A DNA stretch of 32,437 bases from assembly GCA_028710495.1 (NCBI GenBank), contig JAQUST010000002.1, positions 97,577-130,013 of the forward strand, given 5' to 3'. The notes under the pieces were generated by a model. That model saw only the letters and a program-made list of their open reading frames with translations. It was not told the DNA's origin and made no database searches. A program made the translations under genes and the position numbers. The stretch is from Clostridia bacterium (lineage in GTDB: Bacteria; Bacillota; Clostridia; Christensenellales; CAG-917). Shown here in pieces: positions 17,146 through 25,498 of this stretch (position 1 is the stretch's first letter; each line of letters begins with the position of its first letter).

Positions 17146-18003
17146 TTAACCGTCAAGACCAAAATGTGCCATAACAAGTTGCTCAACACCATTTTTTCCG
17201 TTCTCATCAACATCTGCTAAAAGTGTGTTCAAAACAGCGTTGATTGCTGTCAAGAGTTCAGTTTGATTTTTGTTGACTGCAATGCCATATTCTTCTAATG
17301 TTGCGGTGTCAGCATCATAGTAAAGCGCATAAGCTTCATAAGTTGCCGCATCATTTTTAATCAAATATTTTGATGGGAGTTCATCAACCACTATGCAGTC
17401 AATTTGTCCTGCTTTCAATGCTTCGTAAGCTAGTTGAGCGTCATCATATGCTGTGCATTCTGCATTAGTGCCTGTCAATTCGCCATCAACACCCTCTTCC
17501 CATCCGTCGATTTCGCCTTGCACATATATATTGCCTGTTGTATCAAGTTGAACACCTATTTTCTTGCCGCCAAGTTGTGACCAAAAGAAGCATGTTTCGT
17601 CATCATTTGCGGTGTTTGTCGTCATTGAATCTTTTGCAATAATCACATATTGAACTGAAGTGTAGTAAGTCACCGAGAAGTTGACCTTTTCCATACGCTC
17701 GCTTGTGATAGTGAAACCTGCTGCGGCGCAATCACAAAGTGTTCCTTCTTGAACATAATTGATAAGTGTGCCGAAGTCTTTGTTTTCATATACTACTGTT
17801 TTACCAAGACTTTGACCAACCAAGTTCATGATGTCGACATCAACCCCTGCGATTTCCGTGCCGTCATAGTACTCAAATGGTGCAAAAAATGCGTTTGTGA
17901 AAACAACGATTTCGCCTTGTTCATTATTGTTGCAAGCTGTGAGTGCAAAACATCCACAAATTGCCATTGTTAAAACCAAAATCAAACTAATTATTTTTTT
18001 CAT
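17146..18003 (-). CDS. Amino-acid-binding lipoprotein of the ABC transporter
   Basis: The 285-residue extracellular solute-binding protein (family 3) has a lipoprotein signal peptide ending LTAC, with C24 the lipidated residue, then an Asn/Glu linker. The body shows the family pattern: FTNAFFAPFEYYDGTEIAGVDVD (region near 33-56), GFTITSERMEKVNFS, and QLAYEALKAGQIDCIVVDE. The substrate is most likely a polar amino acid; which one cannot be told. ATG 18003 follows GAGGAG; an ATG 66 bases upstream in the same frame is rejected because it would displace the signal peptide. Confidence 0.92.
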   Translation of the reverse strand: MKKIISLILVLTMAICGCFALTACNNNEQGEIVVFTNAFFAPFEYYDGTEIAGVDVDIMNLVGQSLGKTVVYENKDFGTLINYVQEGTLCDCAAAGFTITSERMEKVNFSVTYYTSVQYVIIAKDSMTTNTANDDETCFFWSQLGGKKIGVQLDTTGNIYVQGEIDGWEEGVDGELTGTNAECTAYDDAQLAYEALKAGQIDCIVVDELPSKYLIKNDAATYEAYALYYDADTATLEEYGIAVNKNQTELLTAINAVLNTLLADVDENGKNGVEQLVMAHFGLDG

Positions 18004-18040
18004 TTTAATCTCCTCGAAAATTTCTAATTTCATTATTGAT

Positions 18041-18069
18041 ATACTACCAAAATACAAATAAATATGCAA
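18041..18069 (-). promoter_or_regulatory. Possible promoter of the amino-acid ABC operon
   Basis: On the minus strand TTGCAT (18069-18064) and TAGTAT (18046-18041) are 17 bases apart, a moderate match that puts the start about 30 bases before ATG 18003. The region further upstream (18070-18256) is very AT-rich, and no riboswitch or T-box motif is seen. Confidence 0.45.
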
Positions 18070-18256
18070 CTATTTGAATAAAATTTGCAAAATTATTTAT
18101 TATTTTAACATTTTATGCATTTTTAGTTTGATATATATACAATTTAGCAATATTTATGCATAATTTGCAGATATTATATTTTTTACGATAATTATCTACT
18201 TCATTATTTTCCTAACCTTGTATTTTTAACATTCGAAATTGTACTAAATTTGTTTA

Positions 18257-18285
18257 TTGACAAATTGTTTCTTTGGAACTATAAT
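18257..18285 (+). promoter_or_regulatory. Consensus sigma-A promoter of the phosphoribosyltransferase gene
   Basis: TTGACA (18257-18262) and TATAAT (18280-18285) both match consensus perfectly with a 17-base spacer. Transcription should start near 18292, giving a 40-base leader. This excludes an in-frame start at 18257. Confidence 0.9.
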
Positions 18286-18334
18286 GACTCGCGTACGAAT
18301 TGTGCAAACCCGCTCAATTCAGACGGAGGTACAA

Positions 18335-18874
18335 ATGAAAGACTATTACACAATTACTATAGCTGGTGAAACCCGCAATCTTCCTCTCTGCCCTGTAAGC
18401 GACAAACTCGACATAGCTGCATTTATTATGTTTTCGGATGTTCCCATGACTATTGCAACAGCAAAAGCACTTTTGGAAAAAGCCCCTGCTTTTGACCTTA
18501 TACTTACTGCAGAAAGCAAAGGAATTCCTCTTGCATACGAAATGGCAAGACAAAGTGGAAAAAATTACATTTTAGCAAGAAAATCGCCAAAAGTGTATAT
18601 GAAAGAGCCAATCAAAATCGAAGTCAAATCTATCACGACTGCAAAACTTCAAGAACTCTATCTTGATGCTTCCGACGCCAAACTTTTGAATGGAAAACGA
18701 GTTCTTATCGTGGATGATGTTATTTCCACAGGCGAAAGCCTTCGAGCACTTGAGGGTTTGCTTTTGCATACCGGTGCAAATGTAGTCGGGAAAATGGCTG
18801 TTTTGGCTGAGGGCGACGCCGCTGACCGCAGCGATATAATATACTTGGAACATCTACCTCTTTTTTTCAAATAA
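18335..18874 (+). CDS. Purine-type phosphoribosyltransferase
   Basis: The 179-residue type I phosphoribosyltransferase has the PRPP-binding signature VLIVDDVISTGES (123-135) and the upstream loop LILTAESKGIPLA (55-67), as in adenine and xanthine phosphoribosyltransferases (COG0503). It would salvage a purine base with PRPP to make the nucleotide. Whether the base is adenine, xanthine or another cannot be fixed from motifs. ATG 18335 follows ACGGAGG; the perfect promoter just upstream confirms this start. It is monocistronic, with a terminator at 18950. No purine riboswitch is visible in the short leader. Confidence 0.85.
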   Translation: MKDYYTITIAGETRNLPLCPVSDKLDIAAFIMFSDVPMTIATAKALLEKAPAFDLILTAESKGIPLAYEMARQSGKNYILARKSPKVYMKEPIKIEVKSITTAKLQELYLDASDAKLLNGKRVLIVDDVISTGESLRALEGLLLHTGANVVGKMAVLAEGDAADRSDIIYLEHLPLFFK

Positions 18875-18949
18875 GAATACAAACGGAATATTTTCTTAAT
18901 CCACTATTCCTCTCAAACAATTCAAATCAAAACAATTCAAATATAATGA

Positions 18950-18980
18950 TGGACATTCAATTGGATGTTCATTTTTTATT
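18950..18980 (+). terminator. Terminator of the phosphoribosyltransferase gene
   Basis: TGGACATTC and GGATGTTCA form a stem with G-U pairs around AATT, followed by a T6 run (18972-18977). Confidence 0.65.
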
Positions 18981-19045
18981 TAGACAATTTTCAACAATAG
19001 TATTGCAATCAACGAATTAATAATAAAAATCGATATTTGTTAACG

Positions 19046-19074
19046 TTGATAATTTTAATAAAATATGATAATAT
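19046..19074 (+). promoter_or_regulatory. Promoter of the lipoprotein gene
   Basis: TTGATA (19046-19051) and TAATAT (19069-19074) are separated by 17 bases. The start predicted near 19081 lies about 23 bases before ATG 19104. Confidence 0.6.
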
Positions 19075-19103
19075 TATAAAAATTGGAAAATTTAGGAGAA
19101 TCT

Positions 19104-19931
19104 ATGAAAAAAATTACTACTATATTACTCATTTTTGTTTTAATGTGCTCAATGTTTTTGCTAGCAGCTTGCGGAGATAATAAAACACCTGGTGAAGAAG
19201 AATTGAAATCTAGCGGCGTTAGCTTGACAGAAGCATTGCCCGCTTTCTTAAGTCTATCTGACAATTATGCATACAGACAAAGAATTCACCAGACAAATGG
19301 CGAAGACTGGTTTGACTTTTCATTTGTAAAGTTGAATGATGGCGATGTTTACTTGCAAAGGACTCATATTCATAATAATACTGGCTGGATGGCAGAAGAA
19401 AGTGCATTTACTGATTATGAAAACCACGCCGATATCGATTATTATGTTTATGACAAAAATCAGGACAATAATTACATAATATATCATCAATTCAAATATA
19501 ACAGCACCGACACGGAAACTCAGAAATATTCTTATAGCTACGACTTAGCAAGCAATAACGATACCGCGCAAAGCTGCTATTATGATTATTCTTTTTTGAA
19601 TGCCGAAAACTTTACGTATTATAAATCAACAAATGACGACGGAGAGGAAGAAGTGATTTGGAAAGCGTCTACCGAAGTGATGACGGATACTCAGTTCAAA
19701 ACGAATATTTTGACAGCTTTTCACAGAGGCATTTCAGATCTCGATCAAAAAAGAATCGACCATGCATATTTGCGAGTCGAAAACAATATTGTGACTGAAT
19801 TTTCATTCAGTTATTGGGGCGGATATGATGACCAACAAGAGTATTACATCGACATAATGTTCGATTATGATCATTATGAATTCAGCACTCAAGAACTGAC
19901 AACTGGATTTACAGCTTACAACCCAGATTAA
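19104..19931 (+). CDS. Lipoprotein of unknown function
   Basis: The 275-residue protein has a lipoprotein signal peptide, MKKITTILLI... ending LAAC, with C23 lipidated. The mature part is rich in Tyr, Asp and Asn, with alternating short strands (for example NVYLQRTHIH-like and HADIDYYVYDKN segments), and contains no motif I recognise. It resembles, in style only, small cell-surface lipoproteins of clostridia. ATG 19104 follows TAGGAGAA. It is a single gene with its own promoter and a terminator at 20034. Confidence 0.8.
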   Translation: MKKITTILLIFVLMCSMFLLAACGDNKTPGEEELKSSGVSLTEALPAFLSLSDNYAYRQRIHQTNGEDWFDFSFVKLNDGDVYLQRTHIHNNTGWMAEESAFTDYENHADIDYYVYDKNQDNNYIIYHQFKYNSTDTETQKYSYSYDLASNNDTAQSCYYDYSFLNAENFTYYKSTNDDGEEEVIWKASTEVMTDTQFKTNILTAFHRGISDLDQKRIDHAYLRVENNIVTEFSFSYWGGYDDQQEYYIDIMFDYDHYEFSTQELTTGFTAYNPD

Positions 19932-20033
19932 TGATAATAAAAAATATTTAGGAAAAATAAGAAATGCAGATAATAAACTGAAACATAATTTGTTCTTTCT
20001 ACGATTTATATTTGCAAAATGATGAAGTTTGGC

Positions 20034-20066
20034 AAACCGCTTGTAACAATAGCAAGCGGTTTTTTA
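20034..20066 (+). terminator. Terminator of the lipoprotein gene
   Basis: AAACCGCTTG pairs perfectly with CAAGCGGTTT around TAACAATAG, with T continuing to 20066. It shares the AAACCGCT core with the hairpins at 13805 and 14951. Confidence 0.85.
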
Positions 20067-20309
20067 TTGCGGTTTTTATTTTAGAGAGAATTGCAGATAT
20101 TTTGATTAAATATTTAAATAATAAAAATGTAAATTCTATATTAAAATAACTTGAAAAATCTGAATTTGAATCCTAATAAAGCTCATCATCCAAAACCTAA
20201 TCGAAAAGGATACTTGAACTGCCCAACTCAATCTTAAAATTAAAAATCGCTTTTTTGAAATCCTATTGCAAAGACTACAATCCAATAGGTTCTAAAAACC
20301 ATAGTTTTA
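20067..20309. other. Gene-free AT-rich stretch upstream of ilvB
   Basis: No gene, T-box (no AGGGTGGNACCGCG-like element) or leader peptide is visible. The words AATCCTA and CCTAAT recur in degenerate form from about 20170. An inverted repeat CCTATTG (20262-20268) / CAATAGG (20283-20289) lies about 20 bases before the ilvB -35 box and could be an operator (weak). Confidence 0.4.
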
Positions 20310-20338
20310 TTGACTAAATTATATATATGTACTAAAAT
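20310..20338 (+). promoter_or_regulatory. Promoter of the ilvBN unit
   Basis: TTGACT (20310-20315) and TAAAAT (20333-20338) are separated by 17 bases. The predicted leader is only about 30 bases, which leaves no room for a T-box or attenuator. Confidence 0.7.
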
Positions 20339-20373
20339 ATATATTTAATGGAAGAACTTAAACAGGAGAAAAA

Positions 20374-21945
20374 TTGAGAATAAACGGTGCGGAAATTTTA
20401 ATGAACTGCTTGATTGAGCAAGGTGTGGACACCATTTTTGGCTACCCGGGGGCTTCAGTGCTCGCAGTTTATGACACACTTTTAGATTTCCCCGTTCGTC
20501 ACATACTCACCGCTCACGAACAAGGTGCGTGTTTTGCCGCTGAAGGCTATTCCCGCGCCAGCGGAAAAGTCGGCGTAGTCCTGACAACATCGGGTCCGGG
20601 CGCAACAAACTTAGTCACGGGTATTGCAGATGCATATATGGACAGCATTCCTCTTGTTGCTATAACGGGAAATGTCAGCCTTGACAATTTGGGTCATGAC
20701 TGTTTCCAAGAGATTGACATATTCGGGATGACACTTCCTATTGTCAAATACAGTTATATTGTGAAAAGCGCCAAAGAACTCGCACATACAGTGCGTGAGG
20801 CTTTCAGAATTGCTCAAAGCGGTCGCAAAGGTCCTGTTCTTATTGATATACCCACAAATATTTTCAACGAAATATCTGAATACGAACTTATTGCTCCCGA
20901 ACCTATTCTTCCAAAACTTATTGACACGACAGATTTAGTCAAGATAGCTACACTTATAAACAGTAGTGAGCGTCCTCTTATCTATGCAGGCGGAGGAGTT
21001 ATTGCAAGCGGAGCAACCGAGCAAGTCAAGGCACTTTCCACAAAGATTTCTGCTCATGTTGCGGTTTCATTCATGGGAATAGGCGCAGTTCCTTCAAGTT
21101 TCAAGAATTATATCGGAGTTGCTTCAAATCGAACTACTGCCCCAACAACCGCTTTGAAAGAATGCGACCTTCTAATTTGTCTTGGAACACGGTTTAACAG
21201 CAGAACCGAATCAAACAACAAACTTCTGACAAAACGCAAGCTTCCTATTGTTCATATCGACATTGACAACGCAGAAATCGATAAGAATATACCGACCACG
21301 CGCGCCATTGTCGGCGATGTAATACTTGCTATTGAAGAGCTTCTTCCACGCCTAAACGGGAACGCAAACGAAGAGTGGCTTGCGCGGGATTTCGGCGAAA
21401 AGCCCATAAAAAACAGAGCTGTTGACATTTTGAATTCACTTTCAAAAAAAGTGGATAAACAAACAATTATTGTCACCGATGTCGGGCTTCATCAGCTTTG
21501 GACAGCGCTAACTTATCCAGTGGAAACTCCACGGTCATTTTTAACCAGCGGCGGACTTGGCGTTATGGGGTTTGGGCTTGGCGCTGCAATTGGTGCGGCG
21601 CTAGCGAGCGGGAAACGCGTGATTTTAGTGACAGGCGACGGGTCTTTCAATATGAATCTTAATGAACTTGCCACCGCAGTAAAAAACAAACTCGGCATTA
21701 TGATATTGGTGATGAACAATAGTTCTCTCGGTATGATACGGCAAATTCAACAGGAAAATTTCTCAAGAAGATATTCTCAATCTACACTTTATCTGAAAAC
21801 GGATTATGTTGCTTTTGCCAAATCGTTTGGAGCAGATGCCTACTCTATTGAACAATCAGATGACATAGACAAAATATTGGATATGGCGCTTCGACACAAA
21901 ACTCCAGTCGTTATCGATTGCAAAATACCTATCAATGATAAATAA
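20374..21945 (+). CDS. ilvB: Acetolactate synthase large subunit
   Basis: The 523-residue thiamine-diphosphate enzyme joins two pyruvates (or pyruvate and 2-oxobutyrate) in valine, leucine and isoleucine synthesis. The N-terminal domain reads IFGYPGASVL with catalytic glutamate E49 in AHEQGACFAAEGYSRA. The ThDP/Mg motif begins at GDGS (about 424) and runs to VMNN (about 450). It is slightly shorter than the usual 550-570 residues, mostly at the C-terminus. It starts at TTG 20374 after CAGGAG. The paired small subunit at 22195 supports the biosynthetic AHAS form over catabolic AlsS. Confidence 0.93.
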   Translation: MRINGAEILMNCLIEQGVDTIFGYPGASVLAVYDTLLDFPVRHILTAHEQGACFAAEGYSRASGKVGVVLTTSGPGATNLVTGIADAYMDSIPLVAITGNVSLDNLGHDCFQEIDIFGMTLPIVKYSYIVKSAKELAHTVREAFRIAQSGRKGPVLIDIPTNIFNEISEYELIAPEPILPKLIDTTDLVKIATLINSSERPLIYAGGGVIASGATEQVKALSTKISAHVAVSFMGIGAVPSSFKNYIGVASNRTTAPTTALKECDLLICLGTRFNSRTESNNKLLTKRKLPIVHIDIDNAEIDKNIPTTRAIVGDVILAIEELLPRLNGNANEEWLARDFGEKPIKNRAVDILNSLSKKVDKQTIIVTDVGLHQLWTALTYPVETPRSFLTSGGLGVMGFGLGAAIGAALASGKRVILVTGDGSFNMNLNELATAVKNKLGIMILVMNNSSLGMIRQIQQENFSRRYSQSTLYLKTDYVAFAKSFGADAYSIEQSDDIDKILDMALRHKTPVVIDCKIPINDK

Positions 21946-22194
21946 AGTGTTTTGAAATTTGACTAGAAGGTGTCTGAAAAGATAAATATTTCACCATATT
22001 TTGACTATATATCCAAATAAATGACTTTGTTCGGCAAAATATACAATGCAAAGCCAATATTTTGAAGCAAAATGTGACACAACATAGTCAATATTTATAA
22101 GCAAATATAAAATCAAAGTGATATTTAATACAAAATATTACACTGCTAAATCAATAATCAATATCATAAATAAGCATAATGCCTAGGAGAACTA
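21946..22194. other. 249-base ilvB-ilvN gap with degenerate repeats
   Basis: ilvB and ilvN are usually adjacent; here an AT-rich gap intervenes. It contains loosely repeated words, such as CAATATTTTGAAGCAAA (about 22056) and CAATATTTATAAGCAAA (about 22093). No terminator or gene is visible. A weak TTGACT at 21959 might mark a second promoter. Confidence 0.45.
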
Positions 22195-22677
22195 ATGGAA
22201 ACAGAAAAACGAATAATTTCAATTCTCGTAAAAAACCAACCCGGTGTTTTGTCCCGCATATCGGGCTTGTTTTCGCGTCGCGGCTACAATATTGACTCAT
22301 TGTCGGTTTGCGCAACAGAAGATGACCGATATTCACGCATGACAATCACAGTCACTGGCACAAAAGCGACTGTAAAACAAATAATAAGTCAGGTTGAAAA
22401 ACAAGAAGATGTGGAAAAAGTTTTAGATTTTGATGAATATGCTGTTGTTTTTCGTGAACTATTGCTTATCAAAGTGAATGTGAAGTCCTCTGAGCGCAGT
22501 CAAATTGTTGATCTTTGCGAGATATTCAAGGCGAAAGCAATAGATATTTGCGAAGAAACAATGATACTTGAACTCACTGGGAGCACACAGAAAATTGACG
22601 CTTTTATAAAAATTCTTATCCCCTACACCATTATTGAAATGGCAAGAACAGGTGGCGCGGCACTTGAGAGAGGCTGA
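22195..22677 (+). CDS. ilvN: Acetolactate synthase small (regulatory) subunit
   Basis: The 160-residue regulatory subunit of AHAS begins with an ACT domain (about 5-76), with the classic KNQPGVLSRISGLFSRRGYN opening and IDSLSV strand. A C-terminal domain ending IIEMARTGGAALERG follows. It binds valine-type effectors and stimulates IlvB. ATG 22195 follows TAGGAGAA. The LeuB homologue starts five bases after its stop, so the two are co-transcribed. Confidence 0.94.
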   Translation: METEKRIISILVKNQPGVLSRISGLFSRRGYNIDSLSVCATEDDRYSRMTITVTGTKATVKQIISQVEKQEDVEKVLDFDEYAVVFRELLLIKVNVKSSERSQIVDLCEIFKAKAIDICEETMILELTGSTQKIDAFIKILIPYTIIEMARTGGAALERG

Positions 22678-22682
22678 AACTA

Positions 22683-23780
22683 ATGATAATAAACATAGCA
22701 TTGGCAGGTAGAAACGGAATAGGCGCGGACATTTTGGATGCGACAAAAAATGTGCTTTTGGCTGTTGGAGTAAAATTTGGACACTCTTTTAATTTCTCCG
22801 AAGCATCAATAGGAGAAGAGGCGATAATAAGTTTTAGCGAACCTTTTCCCAAACAATCCGTTCAAATATGCAAATGTTGCAGCGCAGTTATTGTTGGCGC
22901 GTTGTGTTCTAACCAAAACGTCACCTCAAGTTGCTCTCAAATCTCGCTAGCGGAACTAGAACGGGCATTGGGGCTTTATTCAAACATTCGATTGGCAAAA
23001 GTTTACCCGGCGCTTATCGACCTCTCTCCGCTTAAAAATGCGGATTCTATTGATATCGCAATCGTTCGAGAAGTCTTGGGCGGTTGTTACTATGGCGACC
23101 GTGGTTATCAAAACGGCGAATACGGCAGAGAAGCCTACGACACGGAGCGATATAGTGAAATAGAAATTGAGCGTGTTGCGCGCACGGCATTTGAACTCGC
23201 ACAGGAACGCAAGCAAAAATTATGTTCAGTTGACAAAGCAAATATTTTGTTGTCCTCAAAATTGTGGCGAAAAATAGTGCACGATATTCATGAAGATTAC
23301 CCCGATGTTGCGCTTTGTGATATGTATGTTGATGAGTGCGCAAAACAACTTGTGAAAAATCCTTCCCAATTTGATGTCATTTTGGCATCCAATATGTTTG
23401 GTGATATTATAAGCGAGCTTTCAAGTGGTATTGTAGGCAATGACAACCTTTTCCCATTTGCCTCAGTGGGCACTACAAATTTCGGGTTGTATGGCGCAGT
23501 TGCCAATGTTCAACAAATGACTACCTCACTTGATTCAAATCCCATAGGCATAATTTTATCCTCCGCACTTGCCTTGCGTTATTCCTTCAATTTGAACAAA
23601 GAAGCTGCCGCAATAGAATTTGCCGTTGACAAAGTTTTTGATATAAGAGCTGTAAACATTGAAAATGTTGTTGGCAAAGCATTTGATAAAAATTCTGACA
23701 CAAATGATATTTCTCTCGGAAACAATATAGCACTTTCAGCATTACAAATGTCAGATTTAGTAATCAACAATTTACGATAA
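22683..23780 (+). CDS. LeuB (3-isopropylmalate dehydrogenase) homologue lacking the NAD-binding motif
   Basis: The 365-residue protein is clearly related to LeuB/IDH-type beta-decarboxylating dehydrogenases. It keeps R94, R103 (NIR), R129 (IVRE), Y136 (GGCYYG), K185 (SVDKANIL), D217 and D241 (NMFGDI). Departures: the second metal aspartate is E245, the GGP substrate loop is replaced by GALCSNQ (72-78), and the canonical EPxHGSAPDIAG dinucleotide loop is replaced by the unrelated 269-287 (LYGAVANVQQMTTS...NP). Position after ilvBN suggests leucine synthesis, but leuA, leuC and leuD are absent here. Either a diverged isopropylmalate dehydrogenase or a repurposed or inactive paralogue. AGAGG in the ilvN end serves as ribosome site. 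Confidence 0.82.
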   Translation: MIINIALAGRNGIGADILDATKNVLLAVGVKFGHSFNFSEASIGEEAIISFSEPFPKQSVQICKCCSAVIVGALCSNQNVTSSCSQISLAELERALGLYSNIRLAKVYPALIDLSPLKNADSIDIAIVREVLGGCYYGDRGYQNGEYGREAYDTERYSEIEIERVARTAFELAQERKQKLCSVDKANILLSSKLWRKIVHDIHEDYPDVALCDMYVDECAKQLVKNPSQFDVILASNMFGDIISELSSGIVGNDNLFPFASVGTTNFGLYGAVANVQQMTTSLDSNPIGIILSSALALRYSFNLNKEAAAIEFAVDKVFDIRAVNIENVVGKAFDKNSDTNDISLGNNIALSALQMSDLVINNLR

Positions 23781-23828
23781 TTTATTTGTATATAATCTCT
23801 AAATTTTGTGTTTTCGCCTCAAATCTGC

Positions 23829-23856
23829 GTGACAATACGCGCAAAAAGACTATAAT
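23829..23856 (+). promoter_or_regulatory. Promoter of the cysteine-cluster protein gene
   Basis: GTGACA (23829-23834) and a perfect TATAAT (23851-23856) are separated by 16 bases. The start near 23863 gives a leader of about 30 bases. Confidence 0.65.
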
Positions 23857-23894
23857 ATAACAAAGGCAAAAATAAATTTTTAGAGGTATATATA

Positions 23895-24488
23895 ATGAAA
23901 GAAAAGGAACTGCAAGAACACATTGATGTTGCGAAATGGTTTTTGAGTGAAGAAAAGCGCTTCGACATGTGCGGCAATTATGACTATTGCGCATTTTGCG
24001 AAATGAAGGAAGAAAATCCCTGCGCAAATGCTATGCTGAGAAAAGAAAAGGCTAACAAACCAAAAACTGAAATAGGCGAAAACGGTTATCCTACAAATGT
24101 TGTTATCCGCTCACTTGAAGAAAAACTTCAAGATGCCGACCAACTTACAAACGAACGCTATGAACAAATAAAAGCTGAACTTCTGTCTTACAAAAAAGTT
24201 AATCATCGCGTCAGCAAAAAATGTGACAACTATCGCGCCGGTCGTGGCAACTTGCTCGCAAAAATTACACTTGTTGGGAAAAGCCTCAGAATCAACTTTC
24301 CGCTTGACACAAATGATATAAAATATGAGGGACGCAAATTTCCGCACAAAGATTTAGGAAACAAAAAAGCATACATGGACGCGCCTTTCCAATTCAAAAT
24401 TACTTCTGAATTGTCTGTCAGAAGGTGTTTTGCACTTATTGAAGATGTCATGACAGAAAAATCTATTGAAAAGAAAACGAAGAAGTAA
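23895..24488 (+). CDS. Cysteine-cluster protein with conserved clostridial C-terminal domain
   Basis: The 197-residue soluble protein has an N-terminal cluster C26-x5-C32-x2-C35-x7-C43, which could bind zinc or an iron-sulfur centre. After a linker comes a domain (about 70-188) of a pattern I have seen in many uncharacterised Firmicutes proteins: RSLEEKLQDADQ, ERYEQIKAELLSYKKV, RAGRGNLLAKITLVGKSLRINFPL, then HKDL. The domain has no function known to me. The tail is Lys-rich. ATG 23895 follows TTAGAGG. It is monocistronic, with a promoter at 23829 and a terminator at 24517. Confidence 0.72.
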   Translation: MKEKELQEHIDVAKWFLSEEKRFDMCGNYDYCAFCEMKEENPCANAMLRKEKANKPKTEIGENGYPTNVVIRSLEEKLQDADQLTNERYEQIKAELLSYKKVNHRVSKKCDNYRAGRGNLLAKITLVGKSLRINFPLDTNDIKYEGRKFPHKDLGNKKAYMDAPFQFKITSELSVRRCFALIEDVMTEKSIEKKTKK

Positions 24489-24516
24489 AAATAAACAAAC
24501 AATATAAAACAATCAA

Positions 24517-24542
24517 AAAGCTCCCAAAATTGGGAGCTTTTA
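24517..24542. terminator. Bidirectional terminator between the cysteine-cluster gene and acpP
   Basis: AAAAGCTCCCAA and TTGGGAGCTTTT are perfect 12-base arms around AA. The sequence continues T-rich on the plus strand and is flanked by A-runs on the other side. Confidence 0.87.
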
Positions 24543-24563
24543 TTTTTACACCAACAAATTTAA

Positions 24564-24803
24564 TTAAATTCTTGAAGCAACAAAATTTGCGACATCGCCC
24601 ACTGTGACTAGACCAGCTACATCACAATCGTCAACAACTATGCTCCATTCTTCCTCAACATTCATAAGCATTTCAACAAGGTCAAGACTATCAGCGCCAA
24701 GCCCTTTTATTATTTCTGTATCTTCTGTGACAGTTGTGGGGTCGATTGCAAGTTGTTCTGCAATCATTCCTTTGAGTTTCTCAAATATTGCTGTTTTGGA
24801 CAT
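24564..24803 (-). CDS. acpP: Acyl carrier protein
   Basis: This is a 79-residue acidic four-helix carrier. S39 in the motif GADSLDLVE is the attachment point for 4'-phosphopantetheine. It carries acyl chains in fatty acid synthesis or related pathways. ATG 24803 follows AAGGAGAA. It has its own promoter and stands apart from any fab cluster; the only related gene nearby is the phosphopantetheinyl transferase just upstream, which may activate it. Confidence 0.94.
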   Translation of the reverse strand: MSKTAIFEKLKGMIAEQLAIDPTTVTEDTEIIKGLGADSLDLVEMLMNVEEEWSIVVDDCDVAGLVTVGDVANFVASRI

Positions 24804-24882
24804 ATTATTCTCCTTTTAAAGTGTTTGCATTTTGCAATTACTTTTTATATTTATTTTTTTTGCATATCTATTAACAAAATTC

Positions 24883-24911
24883 ATTTTACATAAGAATTAT
24901 TGCAATGTCAA
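24883..24911 (-). promoter_or_regulatory. Promoter of acpP
   Basis: On the minus strand a perfect TTGACA (24911-24906) and TAAAAT (24888-24883) are 17 bases apart. The start near 24876 leaves a leader of about 70 bases. Confidence 0.75.
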
Positions 24912-24960
24912 CATAGAAAAACTTGTTGCAAGAGCAATTTGCTTTTGTTGATTGCACTCA

Positions 24961-25497
24961 CTATTCGTTATCATATTTCACAAGGATTATCTCCTGCTGT
25001 TTTGAAGCGGCCGTGCAAACATATCCTTTGAAAACTGGTATTTGCGTGAGAATTACTCCCTCGTTCATAAGTTCCGCTTTCTCTTTTTCTATTTGCTCAA
25101 TTCCGCCAAATATGAAGCTTATACCCTTTCCTGTGTATTTGGCTAGCGCTTCATATGCCGTCCATTTTTTGAAGAAATCTTCATCGCTTTCAAAATCAAT
25201 AAGTCTTGAAAACTTTCTATTGTCAATTTTTCTCACAAACTCCAAATCGATTCCGACTTCACTATCGGAAAATGCAATGACAAAAAATCCATGTGAATGC
25301 GAGACCGAAAATTTGACATTAGAATTTTCAAAATGCGGTTTTCCATTCCTGCAAATTATCGGATTTTCAATTTCTTCAGTAATACTTTCGAAATGCGAAC
25401 CGCAATTCAAATCATTGGTCAAATTCGCATACTTTGCCAAACATTTTTGCACCTGAACATCGCTTTCATATTTTCCTTTCCCAAAAAAAATTATCAT
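24961..25497 (-). CDS. Sfp-type 4'-phosphopantetheinyl transferase
   Basis: The 178-residue protein shows the three Sfp-family motifs: NGKPHF with SVSHS (51-68), VGIDLE (81-86, Mg-binding) and WTAYEALAK (112-120), the last normally W-T-x-K-E-A/S-x-x-K. The usual lysine before the catalytic glutamate is Tyr here (Y116-E117); K120 is kept. It transfers phosphopantetheine from CoA to carrier-protein serine. The size is between AcpS (about 120) and Sfp (about 225). ATG 25497 starts one base after the malQ stop (TGATATG), so it is translationally linked to malQ; an upstream in-frame ATG inside malQ is rejected. Confidence 0.8.
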   Translation of the reverse strand: MIIFFGKGKYESDVQVQKCLAKYANLTNDLNCGSHFESITEEIENPIICRNGKPHFENSNVKFSVSHSHGFFVIAFSDSEVGIDLEFVRKIDNRKFSRLIDFESDEDFFKKWTAYEALAKYTGKGISFIFGGIEQIEKEKAELMNEGVILTQIPVFKGYVCTAASKQQEIILVKYDNE

Positions 25498-25498
25498 A

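Noticed and set aside
20067-20373. T-box or attenuator upstream of ilvB
   Set aside because: The predicted leader is about 30 bases; there is no T-box consensus and no terminator/antiterminator pair.
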